This document shows, piece after piece, positions 27,031 to 37,534 of a stretch of 64,000 nucleotides of DNA. A program made the translations under genes and the position numbers. Numbering within the stretch: position 1 is the first letter of the stretch; each line of letters starts with the position of its first letter. The notes below the pieces were generated by a model. That model did not search any database. It saw only the letters and a program-made list of their open reading frames with translations, and was not told the DNA's origin. This DNA is from Tepidamorphus sp. (GTDB lineage: Bacteria > Pseudomonadota > Alphaproteobacteria > Rhizobiales > Tepidamorphaceae): contig JANQKY010000045.1 of NCBI GenBank assembly GCA_028280885.1, forward strand, positions 62,001-126,000, in the 5' to 3' direction.

Positions 27031-27924
27031 ATGCCCCACCCCCTCGGCCTCATCCCCCTCTGCGTCCTGGCCGTCAACGCGATTGCCTATTCCGCCCTTC
27101 TCCCGCTCAACGACATCGCCGATGCGCATGGGGCCGGGCATTTCGCGCATGCCTTCTGGCAGACGCTGCTCGGCGGGGCGCTGCTGGCCGCGATCGCCGC
27201 GGGCCGGCGCGAGCGGGCCCGGCTCGACTGGCCCTTCTTAAGGGTCTATCTCGTCGTCGGGGCAGCCGCCTTCTGCGTGCCGCTGTCGCTGATCACCTAT
27301 GTCAGCGGCCATCTGCCGACCGGGGCGACGTCGCTCGCCTTCGCGCTGGTGCCGACCACGACCTATCTGTTCAGCGTCGTCGTGCGGATCGAGCGGCTGT
27401 CGCTGATCGGGCTTGCCGGCCTTGCGCTCGGTTTCGTCGGCCTGTTGATCGTCATCGCGCCGCGCCTGGTCGGCATCGGCGATCCGGCCACCCTGCCGTG
27501 GCTGTTGATGACCCTCATTCTGCCGGTCTCGATCGGCATCGCCAATGTCGGCGCCGTCGTGCTGCGGCCGCCCGAGGCGCCGCCGTTTTCGGTCGCCGCC
27601 GGCTTCCTGCTCGGCGGTGCGCTGACGACGCTGCCCGTCGTGTTGGCCACCGGCCAGATGGGGCTGCCCGTCGGCCCCGGCATCTGGTGGACGACGCTGC
27701 TCGCCGGCCTTGCCAACGCGATCGCCATCCTGATCTTCGCCGAGGCCGTCAAGCGCTACGGGCCGACCTTCTATGCCCAGGTCAACTACATGGTGGTGAT
27801 CGCGGCGATCGGCTGGGGCTGGCTCGTCTTCGGCGAGGTGGCGAGCGTCTTCGTCTGGGCCGCGCTCGCCTTCATGGCGGCGGGCATCGTCATCGCCGGC
27901 AAGCGGCCGGGCATAGAGGATTAG
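27031..27924 (+). CDS. EamA/DMT-superfamily transporter
   Basis: The 297-residue protein has ten predicted transmembrane helices arranged as two EamA repeats, with the typical PTTTYLFSVVVRIERLSLIGL half-way and LIFAEAVKRYGPTFYAQVNY and WGWLVFGEVASVFVWAALAF at the end. DMT exporters move metabolites or amino acids outward; the substrate is unknown. The ATG before PHPLGLIPLCVLAV is chosen because the first helix starts at once, while the 53 codons of open frame upstream do not resemble a transporter. It is convergent with the corrinoid activator gene, seven bases apart. Confidence 0.85.
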   Translation: MPHPLGLIPLCVLAVNAIAYSALLPLNDIADAHGAGHFAHAFWQTLLGGALLAAIAAGRRERARLDWPFLRVYLVVGAAAFCVPLSLITYVSGHLPTGATSLAFALVPTTTYLFSVVVRIERLSLIGLAGLALGFVGLLIVIAPRLVGIGDPATLPWLLMTLILPVSIGIANVGAVVLRPPEAPPFSVAAGFLLGGALTTLPVVLATGQMGLPVGPGIWWTTLLAGLANAIAILIFAEAVKRYGPTFYAQVNYMVVIAAIGWGWLVFGEVASVFVWAALAFMAAGIVIAGKRPGIED

Positions 27925-27931
27925 GCCTGTA

Positions 27932-30082
27932 TCAACCCGCCCGCGCGCCCCGTCTTCCACCCTGTCTTCCGCCGCGCCGGCCCCGCCGCCCGCCGGCCTC
28001 GGCCGCTTCCAACACGGGTGCTGCCGGCAGCCGGACGGCTTCGCTCAGGCGCGGGAAGGCATCGACCTTGTTGGGCAGCGCCATGGCGGCGACGAAATGC
28101 TCCTGGAAGCGCGGCTCGACGGCCGTCTCGATCTTCTCGATCCGCTGGACCAGATCCTCGATCTCGGCCCGGTAGGCCTTGTTAAGCAGGCACATGCGCG
28201 CGCCGGTGCCGGCCGCGTTGCCGACGGCTGCGACCTTTTTCAAGTCGCAATCGGGGATCAGCCCGATGATCATCGCGTATTTCGGATCGATATGGCTGCC
28301 GAAGGCGCCGGCAAGCTTGATGCGGTCGACATGATCGCAGCCGAACTTGTCCATCAACAGCTTGACGCCGGCATAAAGCGCCGCCTTGGCAAGCTGGATC
28401 GCCCGCACGTCGTTCTGCGTCACGCGGATCTCCTGGTCGCCGCGCCACAGCACATAGGCGAAGGTCCGCCCGTCGGCGACGATCCGGTCCGACTTTTCGG
28501 CAAGCGATCCGTCGATGACGCCGTCCTGCGTGATGATGCCGGCCAGGAACATCTCGCCGATCACCTCGATGATGCCCGATCCGCAGATGCCGGTGACGCC
28601 GGTCTGGTCGATCTTCTCGGCGAATTCTTCCTCGTCCGACCAGGCGTCGAGGCCGATCACCTGGATCTTTGGCTCAAGCGTTTCCGGATCGATGCGCACC
28701 CGCTCGATCGCGCCGGGTGCCGCCCGCTGGCCCGACGAGATCTCCGCGCCCTCGAACGCCGGTCCCGTCGGGGAGGAGGCGGCCAGCACGCGCTCGGAAT
28801 TGCCCAGCACGATCTCGGCATTGGTGCCGACATCGACCATCAATGTAATCTCGTCGCTGCGATGCGGCCCCTCGGCAAGCGTCGCGCCGGCGGCATCGGC
28901 GCCGACATGGCCGGCGATGCAGGGCAGCATGTAGACCCGGCCGCCGGGATTGATTCCGAGATCGATCCGCTCGGCCGAAAAGCTCATGGCCCGCGAGACG
29001 GCGAGCGCGAACGGCGCGCCGCCCAGTTCGCGCGGATCGATGCCGAGAAACAGGTGATGCATGATCGGATTGCCGACGAACACGGCCTCCAGCACGTCGT
29101 CGCGGGTCGCGCCCGCATCGCCGGTCACCTTGTCGACCAGGCTCTCGATCGCCCCGCGCACCGATTTGGTCAGCGCCGGCAGCCCGTCCGGGTTCATCAT
29201 CAGGTAGGAGACCCGCGACATCAGATCCTCGCCGAAGCGGATCTGCGGATTGGCGGTGCCGGCAGACGAGACGGTGCGCGTGGTCAGCATGTCGGTCAGG
29301 TGGCAGGCGATCGTCGTCGAGCCGATATCGACGGCAATGCCGTAGAGCTTGTCGCGGAAGCCCGGCCAGACCGCGATCACGGTCGGCACCGCGCCCTCGT
29401 GGATCGCCACCGTGACCTTCCAGTGGCCCTCGCGCAGAACGGCCTGCAATGTCGGCAGCAGCCGGAAGTCCATCCGCACGTTATAGAGCGTCCACTGGGT
29501 TTCCAGTGCCGCGATCAGCCGGTCGGCATCGCCAAGCGGCTGCTCCATGTCGGGCTCCTCGACCTCGACGTAACAGAGCTGGATCGCCGGATCGCGGTCG
29601 ATTACCCGCGTCTCGGCGCGCTTGCGCACCAGCGCCCGGTTGGTCTGCGCCTCGACCGGAACGTCGACGACGAGATCGCCCTTAATCAGCGCCTGGCAGG
29701 ACAGGCGCCGGTCCTCGGCAAGGCCGCGCTTTTTCTTGTAGCGGGCCTCGGTGTCGGAGAAGGCGGAGAGGTTTTCCGCCGACGAGGTGATCTGATGCTT
29801 GGCGAAGACGCCTTCGGCGACATCGATCTGGCAGCGCCCGCAGATGCCGCGCCCGCCGCAGACGGATTCGACATAGACGCCAAGCTGCCGGGCCGCCTCC
29901 AGCACCGGGGTGCCATGCGGAAAGCGGCCGCGCCGCCCGCTCGGCATGAACAGGACGAGCGCGTCCTCAGGCCGCGACAGGTCGGCGCCGAGCGCGTCGT
30001 CGCTCAGCGCCGCGTCGCTTGGATCATCGAAGGTCCTGTCGTCCCGTTGGGGGGCGTCCCGCTCAGGCGCGTTCCTGTCCAT
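27932..30082 (-). CDS. Reductive activator of corrinoid proteins (2Fe-2S/ASKHA, RACo/RamA-like)
   Basis: The 716-residue protein has an N-terminal plant-type 2Fe-2S domain with Cys75, Cys81, Cys84 and Cys129, a middle linker, and a C-terminal ASKHA ATPase-like domain (YGIAVDIGSTTIACHL about residue 250, MVDVGTNAEIVLGN, CGSGIIEVIGEM, LAGAFGSHIDPKYA). Proteins of this type re-reduce accidentally oxidised Co(II) corrinoids to Co(I) at the cost of ATP. It is last in a tight run with the methyltransferase and MetF-like genes. The last 20 residues are almost pure Gly and Arg (eight Arg), a tail shared in kind with other proteins of the system. The electron donor is unknown. Confidence 0.87.
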   Translation of the reverse strand: MDRNAPERDAPQRDDRTFDDPSDAALSDDALGADLSRPEDALVLFMPSGRRGRFPHGTPVLEAARQLGVYVESVCGGRGICGRCQIDVAEGVFAKHQITSSAENLSAFSDTEARYKKKRGLAEDRRLSCQALIKGDLVVDVPVEAQTNRALVRKRAETRVIDRDPAIQLCYVEVEEPDMEQPLGDADRLIAALETQWTLYNVRMDFRLLPTLQAVLREGHWKVTVAIHEGAVPTVIAVWPGFRDKLYGIAVDIGSTTIACHLTDMLTTRTVSSAGTANPQIRFGEDLMSRVSYLMMNPDGLPALTKSVRGAIESLVDKVTGDAGATRDDVLEAVFVGNPIMHHLFLGIDPRELGGAPFALAVSRAMSFSAERIDLGINPGGRVYMLPCIAGHVGADAAGATLAEGPHRSDEITLMVDVGTNAEIVLGNSERVLAASSPTGPAFEGAEISSGQRAAPGAIERVRIDPETLEPKIQVIGLDAWSDEEEFAEKIDQTGVTGICGSGIIEVIGEMFLAGIITQDGVIDGSLAEKSDRIVADGRTFAYVLWRGDQEIRVTQNDVRAIQLAKAALYAGVKLLMDKFGCDHVDRIKLAGAFGSHIDPKYAMIIGLIPDCDLKKVAAVGNAAGTGARMCLLNKAYRAEIEDLVQRIEKIETAVEPRFQEHFVAAMALPNKVDAFPRLSEAVRLPAAPVLEAAEAGGRRGRRGGRQGGRRGARAG

Positions 30083-30130
30083 GTCAGCCCGGCTCTTTTC
30101 CTCGATGGCGGTGTCTCCTAGCAGTCATGC

Positions 30131-31102
30131 CTAGCCGGCCCGCCGCCGTGCCTCGCGTCCGCCGCGTCGCCGACCGCCGGCGGCAGCGGGCGCGGCGCCT
30201 GCCTCGGCGACCGGCCCCACCGGTCCGGCGGCGGGTTTTGCCGGCGCGTGGTCGCGATAGGTCATGATCCAATCGGAGCAATTGGCGTCCGTGCCCATCA
30301 GCACGTTCGCCGCCCGCACCATCTCCATTTCCTGCGGCCGGCAAGGGTTCATGATCGCGGACGTCATGCCCGCTGAAATCGCCATCGGCAGGAAGGCTGC
30401 GTTGATGCCGTGTCGGTGCGGCAGGCCGAAGGAGATGTTGGAGGCGCCGCAGGTCGTGTTGACGTGCAGTTCCTCGCGCAGCCGGCGCACCAGTTTGAAC
30501 ACCTGCTGGCCCGCCGTGCCCATCGCGCCGATCGGCATCACCAGCGGATCGACGACGACGTCTTGCGGCTTGATGCCGTGATCGGCGGCGCGCTCGACGA
30601 TCTTCTTGGCGACCTCGAAGCGCACGTCCGGGTCCTCCGAGATGCCGGTCTCGTCATTGGAGATCGCCACCACCGGCACGTCGTATTTCTTGATCAGCGG
30701 CAGAATGACCTCCAGACGGTCCTCCTCGCCGGTCACCGAATTGACGAGCGGCCGGCCCTTGCAGACCTCCAGGCCCGCGGCCAGTGCGGCCGGCACCGAG
30801 GAATCGATCGACAGCGGCACGTCGACCAGCGACTGCACCAACTCGACGGTCTTGCGCAGCAGAGGCGGTTCGCTCTCGTTCGGGTTCACCGAGGTGACGC
30901 CCGCATTGACGTCGAGCATGGTCGCGCCGGCCGCGACCTGGGCCAGCGCGTCCTTCTCGACGGTCTCGAAATTGCCCTCGATCATCTCGGCGGCAAGCTT
31001 CTTGCGGCCGGTCGGGTTGATCCGCTCGCCGATCACGCAGAACGGCTGGTCGAAGCCGATGGTGATGGTCTTGGTTTCCGATGCAACGACGGTACGCGAC
31101 AT
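30131..31102 (-). CDS. Methyl-tetrahydrofolate:corrinoid methyltransferase (MtgA/AcsE-like)
   Basis: The 323-residue protein is a pterin-binding TIM barrel of the MetH/AcsE/MtgA type: VIGERINPTGRKKLAAEMIE at the start, ATMLDVNAG near residue 62, PLSIDSSVPAALAAGLEVCK, VNSVTGEE, and the NTTCGASNISFGLPHR segment. It would move a methyl group between the corrinoid protein and tetrahydrofolate; in the proposed demethylation direction it makes 5-methyl-tetrahydrofolate. The last 40 residues are low complexity, Ala/Pro-rich and then Arg-rich (seven Arg in the last 15). The MetF-like gene ends one base before its ATG. Confidence 0.85.
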   Translation of the reverse strand: MSRTVVASETKTITIGFDQPFCVIGERINPTGRKKLAAEMIEGNFETVEKDALAQVAAGATMLDVNAGVTSVNPNESEPPLLRKTVELVQSLVDVPLSIDSSVPAALAAGLEVCKGRPLVNSVTGEEDRLEVILPLIKKYDVPVVAISNDETGISEDPDVRFEVAKKIVERAADHGIKPQDVVVDPLVMPIGAMGTAGQQVFKLVRRLREELHVNTTCGASNISFGLPHRHGINAAFLPMAISAGMTSAIMNPCRPQEMEMVRAANVLMGTDANCSDWIMTYRDHAPAKPAAGPVGPVAEAGAAPAAAGGRRRGGREARRRAG

Positions 31103-32017
31103 TTACTTGGCCTCCGAGGCGAGGGATACGGACGGGGTGGATACAGCGCCGTCGTTGATGCCGAACCAGGAGCCGCGCTCGGCGAGCCATTCCGCCGTCT
31201 TGCGCAGGCCGCCGAAGGGGAACACGTGCATCTGGGCGATCGGTCCGCCGGGATTGGCCGCGACGTGCTGCTCGATCGGCGACACAACGCCCTCCGGGCT
31301 GAAGCCCGACGCGAGCGCCATCACCGAGCTTGCCCTTTTTTTAAGAAAATCGAGCGACGGCCCGACGCCGCACAGGGCGGCGAACTTGATCAGCGTGGTG
31401 ATCTTCGCCGGCCCCGAGACACCGACATGGATCGGCAGCCGGTTGCCGGCCTGGCTGAGCCGGTCGGCCCAGGCGATATAGAGATCCGGGTCGAAGCCGA
31501 ACTGGGTGACGAGCCGCATGTCGAGCCCGTGTTCGGCGGCGAAGGCGTTCTTCTCGACGATCGCCTGCTCGACCGCCGCAGGCGCGATGTCCGGGCTGCC
31601 TTCGGGATGGCCGGCGACGCCGATCGTCGTAATGCCATAGCCCTGCAGGATATCGGTGCGCAGCAGGTCCATCGAGGAAGCATAGGCACCGGCCGGCGCA
31701 TCGACGCTGCCGGCGATCACCAGGACCTCGCGGACGCCGGCCTCGCCGGTGAACAGGTCGAGCCGGGCGCGCAGGTCCTGATCGCCATGAAGGCGGCGGG
31801 CGGGAAGATGCGGCACCGGGGTATAGTTCGCCTCGGCCAGCACCCTGGCTGCGGCGGCGAGCGTTTCCGGCGTATCCGTTCCCACATCGGTCAGGTAGAC
31901 CCGCGTGCCGATCGGAAACAGGCCGTCCAGCCGGTCGCCTTTGAGGATCTGCTTCGGCGTCGCCTCGATCGACGCGCCCATCCGGAAGTCCGGCTTGTTC
32001 GTTCTGCCAAACGACAT
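31103..32017 (-). CDS. MetF-like methylenetetrahydrofolate reductase
   Basis: The 304-residue protein has features of the MetF flavoprotein family: SIEATPKQ near the start, HLPARRLHGDQDLRARLD, IGVAGHPEGSPDIAP and LVTQFGFDPDLYIAWADRLS. It differs enough from biosynthetic MetF to suggest a dedicated catabolic form, which would oxidise methyl-tetrahydrofolate to methylene-tetrahydrofolate. That direction fits the adjacent corrinoid methyltransferase and is inference. It is first in the three-gene operon; GGAG lies before the ATG and an 8-bp-stem hairpin before that. The longer open frame upstream adds unrelated residues. Confidence 0.8.
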   Translation of the reverse strand: MSFGRTNKPDFRMGASIEATPKQILKGDRLDGLFPIGTRVYLTDVGTDTPETLAAAARVLAEANYTPVPHLPARRLHGDQDLRARLDLFTGEAGVREVLVIAGSVDAPAGAYASSMDLLRTDILQGYGITTIGVAGHPEGSPDIAPAAVEQAIVEKNAFAAEHGLDMRLVTQFGFDPDLYIAWADRLSQAGNRLPIHVGVSGPAKITTLIKFAALCGVGPSLDFLKKRASSVMALASGFSPEGVVSPIEQHVAANPGGPIAQMHVFPFGGLRKTAEWLAERGSWFGINDGAVSTPSVSLASEAK

Positions 32018-32409
32018 TGTCTTTGAACTCCGCAGGCCGGATGGTCCTTGCATCCGGCAGACCGTAAGGACGTCAACTGTGTTGGGGTCTCGGGCCGGCC
32101 TGCGGCTGTCGCGAATTGGCGGTCCCTGCTCCTTGGTGAAAAGAGTGCGGAATCGCGGCGGCGAATGGTGTTTTTTTCGCGACAGGCCCGGCCTGTTTTG
32201 CGACCTGTTGCGGAATTGACAGAAGATGTGAAAAGCCCCGTCCCGCCAACGCGCTAGCGAGCTTGTCCCGCGCCGGACAAACCGCCTGGCGGCCGGCCTG
32301 CCGCCCGTTCGACCTGCGAACATCCGTGCATGGCGATCTTTCGCTGCTTTCCGGCTCGTCGATTGCCTATATAAAGCGGCGACGTTTCGACGATACGGAG
32401 GGTTTTTCA
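32018..32409. other. Divergent intergenic region between the MetF-like operon and the thiolase
   Basis: The 392 bases contain no gene-like frame. They must hold the promoter of the corrinoid/folate operon on the minus strand and that of the thiolase on the plus strand; a TATATAAA near 32368 is a weak -10 candidate for the latter. The leader hairpin is listed separately. Confidence 0.5.
32036..32058 (-). promoter_or_regulatory. Leader hairpin of the corrinoid/folate operon
   Basis: GCCGGATG and CATCCGGC form a perfect 8-bp stem with a seven-base loop, 19 bases upstream of the MetF-like start and just before its ribosome binding site. It has no trailing T run, so it is not a simple terminator. 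A translational control element is possible. It matches no riboswitch I recognise. Confidence 0.45.
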
Positions 32410-33612
<1,203 letters not shown>

Positions 33613-33790
33613 GCGACCGTCCGCCTTCCCTCGTCACCGCGCTCTGTTTCGTCCGCGTGCCGCCGATTACGGCGGCCGCGGGGCCTGTACTTCGCCCCGC
33701 CGACCCGGAATACTGATCCCGACTTCATACTGATCTCGATTTCACCGGCTCCCGCGGCCGGAGCGTTTGTTGACGAACACGGCATATTGG

Positions 33791-35176
33791 ATGAGTGCGT
33801 TCCGCTATCTCCTGAGGCTCCGGTCGGCCGAGCCGCATTTTCCAGGCCTCGGCGCGTTGGGCCTCGCCGACAAGCCCTGGAACAGCGTCGCCTTTGTGAC
33901 GACGCTGACGATCATCGGCATTTTCGCGGATTATGCGGTCCATGCCCTGATGGCCCGTACGGTGGAAACCGAGGAATACGGCAATTACGCCGCCGCCTAT
34001 GCCGGCATGGTGATCATCGGTGCGGTGATCATGCTCGGCGCCGAGCGCACCGCGACGAAATTCCTGCCGTTATATGACAAGGACGGCAATCGCGCGCGGA
34101 TTGCCGGCTTCATCCTGTTCTTCGCCATCGCCGCGATCGTCGTCGGCCTGGCGATCGGTCTGGCCGGCCTTGTCGCCGGGCTGAACTTTCCCTTCAAGGG
34201 CGGCGACTTTTTCCAGTCCGACGCCGGCCATCCGATCCTCATCGGCCTGTGGTTCGTGCCGGCCTACGCGCTGGTCCGGCTGTTCGGCGGCGTGCTCAAC
34301 GCCTTCGGCCGGCCGGCCTGGTCGGCCGGCGTCTACCGGCTCGGCGTGCCGCTTTTGATGGCCGGTCTCCTGGCCCTGCTGCTGGTCGTCGAGACCGACA
34401 TTCGTTCCGTCCATCTCGTGATGGTCTTCGCGGCGGCCTGCGCGATCGGCATCGTCGTCGCGATCGCCGGCCTGCCGCGCGGCACGCCGCTTGTCGGCAC
34501 CCGGCCGAACTTCCTGCCGAAGGCCTGGCTTGCCGTGTCGCTGCCGATCATGGCCGTCGAGATCCTCTGGAAGGCCGGCGATCACACCGGCACGCTGATG
34601 CTGGAAGTGCTCTCGCACGATGAAAAGGAAGTCGGCCTGTTCGCCGCGACCCAGAAGGCCGGCTACCTGATCATGACGCCCTATCTCGCAACCATCGCGG
34701 TTATCCTGCCCAAGCTTGGTCTGATCGCCGAGGGGGCCGACACTCTGCCGGCGCGCCAGGCACTCTACGGCAGGGTCACCCGGCAGCTGGCGATATGGAC
34801 CAGCATCGCGGCCTTGCCGCTGGTCCTGTTTCCCTCCGCCATTCTCGGCCTCTACGGCGGCGATTATGCCGTCGCCAAATGGGTGCTGATCGTCTCGGCG
34901 GTCGCCTATGTCCTGACCGCGACCTTCGGTATCGGCGCCTATTTCCTGCAGTTCTGCGGCCACGGGCGGCTCGGCATCTACTGCATTCTCGCCGGCATCA
35001 TCGCCTATCTGCTCGGCTGCCTGGCGCTGATCGGCCCGTTCGCCTCGATGGGCGCGGCGATCGCCTTTCTGGTCTCGGCGATCGTCATGGAGGTATTGCT
35101 GGTCTACTATATCTGGAGCCGGATCGGCCTGGTGCCGTTCCTGTCGCGGGTCCCCCAGGCGGTGGCGGCGCCCTGA
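33791..35176 (+). CDS. Polysaccharide flippase-like membrane protein (Wzx/MATE superfamily)
   Basis: The protein of about 461 residues has twelve or more hydrophobic segments. The N-terminal layout (ADYAVHALMARTVETEEYGN, AYAGMVIIGAVIMLGAERTA) is that of oligosaccharide flippases, which turn lipid-linked sugars across the inner membrane. No glycosyltransferase or polymerase gene is adjacent, so the glycan cannot be named. Start choice is uncertain: this ATG lacks a good ribosome binding site and a TTG eight codons upstream is an alternative. It is convergent with an MFS gene, separated by a 13-bp tandem duplication. Confidence 0.8.
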   Translation: MSAFRYLLRLRSAEPHFPGLGALGLADKPWNSVAFVTTLTIIGIFADYAVHALMARTVETEEYGNYAAAYAGMVIIGAVIMLGAERTATKFLPLYDKDGNRARIAGFILFFAIAAIVVGLAIGLAGLVAGLNFPFKGGDFFQSDAGHPILIGLWFVPAYALVRLFGGVLNAFGRPAWSAGVYRLGVPLLMAGLLALLLVVETDIRSVHLVMVFAAACAIGIVVAIAGLPRGTPLVGTRPNFLPKAWLAVSLPIMAVEILWKAGDHTGTLMLEVLSHDEKEVGLFAATQKAGYLIMTPYLATIAVILPKLGLIAEGADTLPARQALYGRVTRQLAIWTSIAALPLVLFPSAILGLYGGDYAVAKWVLIVSAVAYVLTATFGIGAYFLQFCGHGRLGIYCILAGIIAYLLGCLALIGPFASMGAAIAFLVSAIVMEVLLVYYIWSRIGLVPFLSRVPQAVAAP

Positions 35177-35200
35177 AGGTTCAAGGCGAAGGTTCAAGGC
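35175..35200. repeat. 13-bp tandem duplication between two convergent genes
   Basis: GAAGGTTCAAGGC occurs twice head to tail. It fills the whole space between the flippase stop codon and the MFS stop codon. Confidence 0.8.
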
Positions 35201-36493
35201 TCAGCCGGCGCTGTCGCTCTCGCCTTCCTGGTCGAAATCGAACCACATCTGGTTCTCGTCGAATTCCGAATCCATCGGCACCAGCGCGGGCGTCGCGGCG
35301 ATGACGCCACTGCCGTCCTCGGACGCCTCCGGCGCGGCGCGCTGGGACCGGCGCCACAGCGCGAAGATGCCGAAGCCGATCAGGGCGACGCTCATGAACA
35401 GATAGTAGCCGCCAGGGCCATGGGCCTGGATCGAATAGGAGGCGATCGGGCCGGCGACGGCCGAGCCGATCGAGAAGCTCAGGATCAGGGTCGCCGCCGC
35501 CGGCACGATCGAGGTCTCGGTCAGGCGGTCGTTCACATGGGCAATCACGATCGCATAAAGCGGCATCGCCGCGATGCCGCCGACCGCCATCGCGAACAGG
35601 ATCACCGGCAGCGTGCCGCCGGTCAGGCCGAACAGCACCGAGACGGCGAAGGCGGACAGCCCCAGGGCCAGCACGGCGGCGCCGACCACGACACGCCGGT
35701 CGATCCGGTCGGAGATCCAGCCGAGCGGATATTGCGCGATCGCGCCTGCGATCAGCGCCCCGGTGACGAACATCGGCACGCGCTCGTCCGACAGGCCCAT
35801 GCGGCCGGCGATGACGGCGCTCAGGCCCAGAAACCCGCCCTGGATCAGCCCGGTGACGAAGCATCCGGTGACGCCGAACGGCGTCTCGCGGAACAAGCGG
35901 ATCAACGAATAACGCTCCACACCCGTGCCCTGGCCGGAGACGTAGGGCGCGCTGAAGCGCGTCAGCGTGACCGGCACGAGCGCCACCGACATCAGGATCG
36001 AGGCGGTGACGAACAGGTGCAGGCCGTCGACGGAGCCGAGCGAGGCGAAGAGCGGGCCGACCGCATAGCCGCCGATCGCCGCGATCGAGGCGATCGCCAG
36101 CACCTGGCCGCGCACCTCGCGGGTCGACTTGGCATTGAGCCAGCTGTCGGAGACGGTGGCAAGGCCGGCAAAGCACAGCCCGGCGATGAAGCGCAGCGCG
36201 ATCCAGAAGTAGGGATTGGCCCACAGCCCGTGCGCCAGAACCAGCACCGAGATGATCGAGCTGAGCGCGGCGAAAGCGCGGATATGGCCGACCCGGTCGA
36301 CGAAATTGGGCGCCTGCAGCGTGCCGAATCCGTAGCCGAGATAATAGGCCGTCGTCATCGCGCCGATCACGGTGAGCGAGAAACCGGCGGTCTCGGCCCG
36401 AAGCGCCAGCAGGACGAATTGCAGGCTGTTGCCGGCAAGCAGGATCGCCAGGCTGATGATGAGCGCGGCGACGGAGATCAGCACCGATCGCAT
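35201..36493 (-). CDS. MFS transporter (YcaD-like)
   Basis: The 430-residue protein has twelve predicted helices, the MFS loop motif between helices 2 and 3 (LQAPNFVDRVGHIRAFAAL) and a conserved LNAKSTREVRGQVLAIASIA after helix 5, typical of the YcaD-like MFS subgroup. The C-terminal 45 residues are soluble and acidic. The substrate is unknown. It lies directly behind the terminator of the corrinoid-protein gene on the same strand, so it is probably transcribed on its own. Confidence 0.85.
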   Translation of the reverse strand: MRSVLISVAALIISLAILLAGNSLQFVLLALRAETAGFSLTVIGAMTTAYYLGYGFGTLQAPNFVDRVGHIRAFAALSSIISVLVLAHGLWANPYFWIALRFIAGLCFAGLATVSDSWLNAKSTREVRGQVLAIASIAAIGGYAVGPLFASLGSVDGLHLFVTASILMSVALVPVTLTRFSAPYVSGQGTGVERYSLIRLFRETPFGVTGCFVTGLIQGGFLGLSAVIAGRMGLSDERVPMFVTGALIAGAIAQYPLGWISDRIDRRVVVGAAVLALGLSAFAVSVLFGLTGGTLPVILFAMAVGGIAAMPLYAIVIAHVNDRLTETSIVPAAATLILSFSIGSAVAGPIASYSIQAHGPGGYYLFMSVALIGFGIFALWRRSQRAAPEASEDGSGVIAATPALVPMDSEFDENQMWFDFDQEGESDSAG

Positions 36494-36521
36494 GGCTGTC
36501 CCCTGCGGTCAGACGGATCGA

Positions 36522-36552
36522 AAGAAAATGCCCGCTGTCTGAAACGGCGGGC
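36522..36552 (-). terminator. Terminator of the corrinoid-protein gene
   Basis: On the minus strand GCCCGC and GCGGGC form a stem around an 11-base loop, followed by ATTTTCTTT. It lies 30 bases beyond the corrinoid-protein stop codon and separates it from the MFS gene. Confidence 0.7.
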
Positions 36553-36581
36553 GGTTTTCGATTTCAGACGGCCTGTCGGCG

Positions 36582-37283
36582 TCAGCCGACGGCGGCGCGC
36601 TGGTTGTGCAGCCGGTGCATCAGGTCCTTGGCGGTCTCCACCGACACCGCCGCGTCGCGGCAATAGGCATCGGCGCCGACGGCCTTGCCGAACTCCTCGT
36701 TCAGCGGCGCGCCGCCGACCAGCACGATATATTTGTCGCGCAGGCCCTTTTCCTTCAGCGTGTCGATGACGACCTTCATATACGGCATGGTGGTCGTCAG
36801 AAGCGCCGACATGCCGAGAATGTCCGGCTCGTGCTCCTCAAGGGCTGCCAGATATTCCTCGACCGGATTGTTGATGCCGATATCGATGACCTCGAACCCG
36901 GCGCCCTCCATCATCATGCCGACGAGGTTCTTGCCGATATCGTGGATGTCGCCCTTGACGGTGCCGATCACCATCTTGCCGACCTTCGGCGCGCCGGTCT
37001 CGGCCAGCAGCGGCCTTAGGATCGACATGCCCGCCTTCATCGCATTGGCCGACAGCAGCACCTCGGGCACGAACAGGATGCCGTCCCGGAAGTCCTCACC
37101 AACGATGCGCATGCCCTCCACGAGCGCCTTGGTCAGGACGTCATAGGGCATCCAGTTTCGCTCAAGCAGGATGTTGACGCCGTCCTCGATCTCCTCTTTG
37201 AGGCCATCGTAGAGGTCGTCATGCATCTGCTGGACGAGGTCGTCGTCAGACAGGGAGGACAGGTCGATTTCGTCGTCCGACAT
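36582..37283 (-). CDS. Corrinoid (B12-binding) methyl-carrier protein, MtbC/MtgC-like
   Basis: The 233-residue protein has the helical cap domain (about residues 15-95, LLERNWMPYDVLTKALVEGM, VPEVLLSANAMKAGM) and a Rossmann-like cobalamin domain with the base-off motif GDIHDIGKN (Asp112, His114, Gly117), then GADAYCRDA near the end. It would carry the methyl group on cobalt between an MttB-family methyltransferase and the MtgA-like enzyme. Fourteen of the first 34 residues are Asp or Glu, against one Lys. The start (MSDDEIDL) is chosen by family alignment; an upstream open frame exists. It is the only corrinoid protein in the window. Confidence 0.9.
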   Translation of the reverse strand: MSDDEIDLSSLSDDDLVQQMHDDLYDGLKEEIEDGVNILLERNWMPYDVLTKALVEGMRIVGEDFRDGILFVPEVLLSANAMKAGMSILRPLLAETGAPKVGKMVIGTVKGDIHDIGKNLVGMMMEGAGFEVIDIGINNPVEEYLAALEEHEPDILGMSALLTTTMPYMKVVIDTLKEKGLRDKYIVLVGGAPLNEEFGKAVGADAYCRDAAVSVETAKDLMHRLHNQRAAVG

Positions 37284-37534
37284 GAGCGTATATCTCCAAC
37301 GCCGGGCGCCGAGCCGGCGCCGGAGAAAGGTCATCAGTCTACGAATTATTCTCGACTTGGCCGGCGCTGTCCGTGCTGGAACCGACTTCGGAATGCGCAA
37401 TTGCGACGGCTGTTCGGTCGCCGGCTCGGTCCTCGATCGGTCGCAGATGGTCCGCCTGGAGGATCCCGATGTTCCGGACCAGGCCTCGGGATGCCAGGGG
37501 ATAGGGGGTCGGGCGGAAGAAGCAGGGCAAACCC

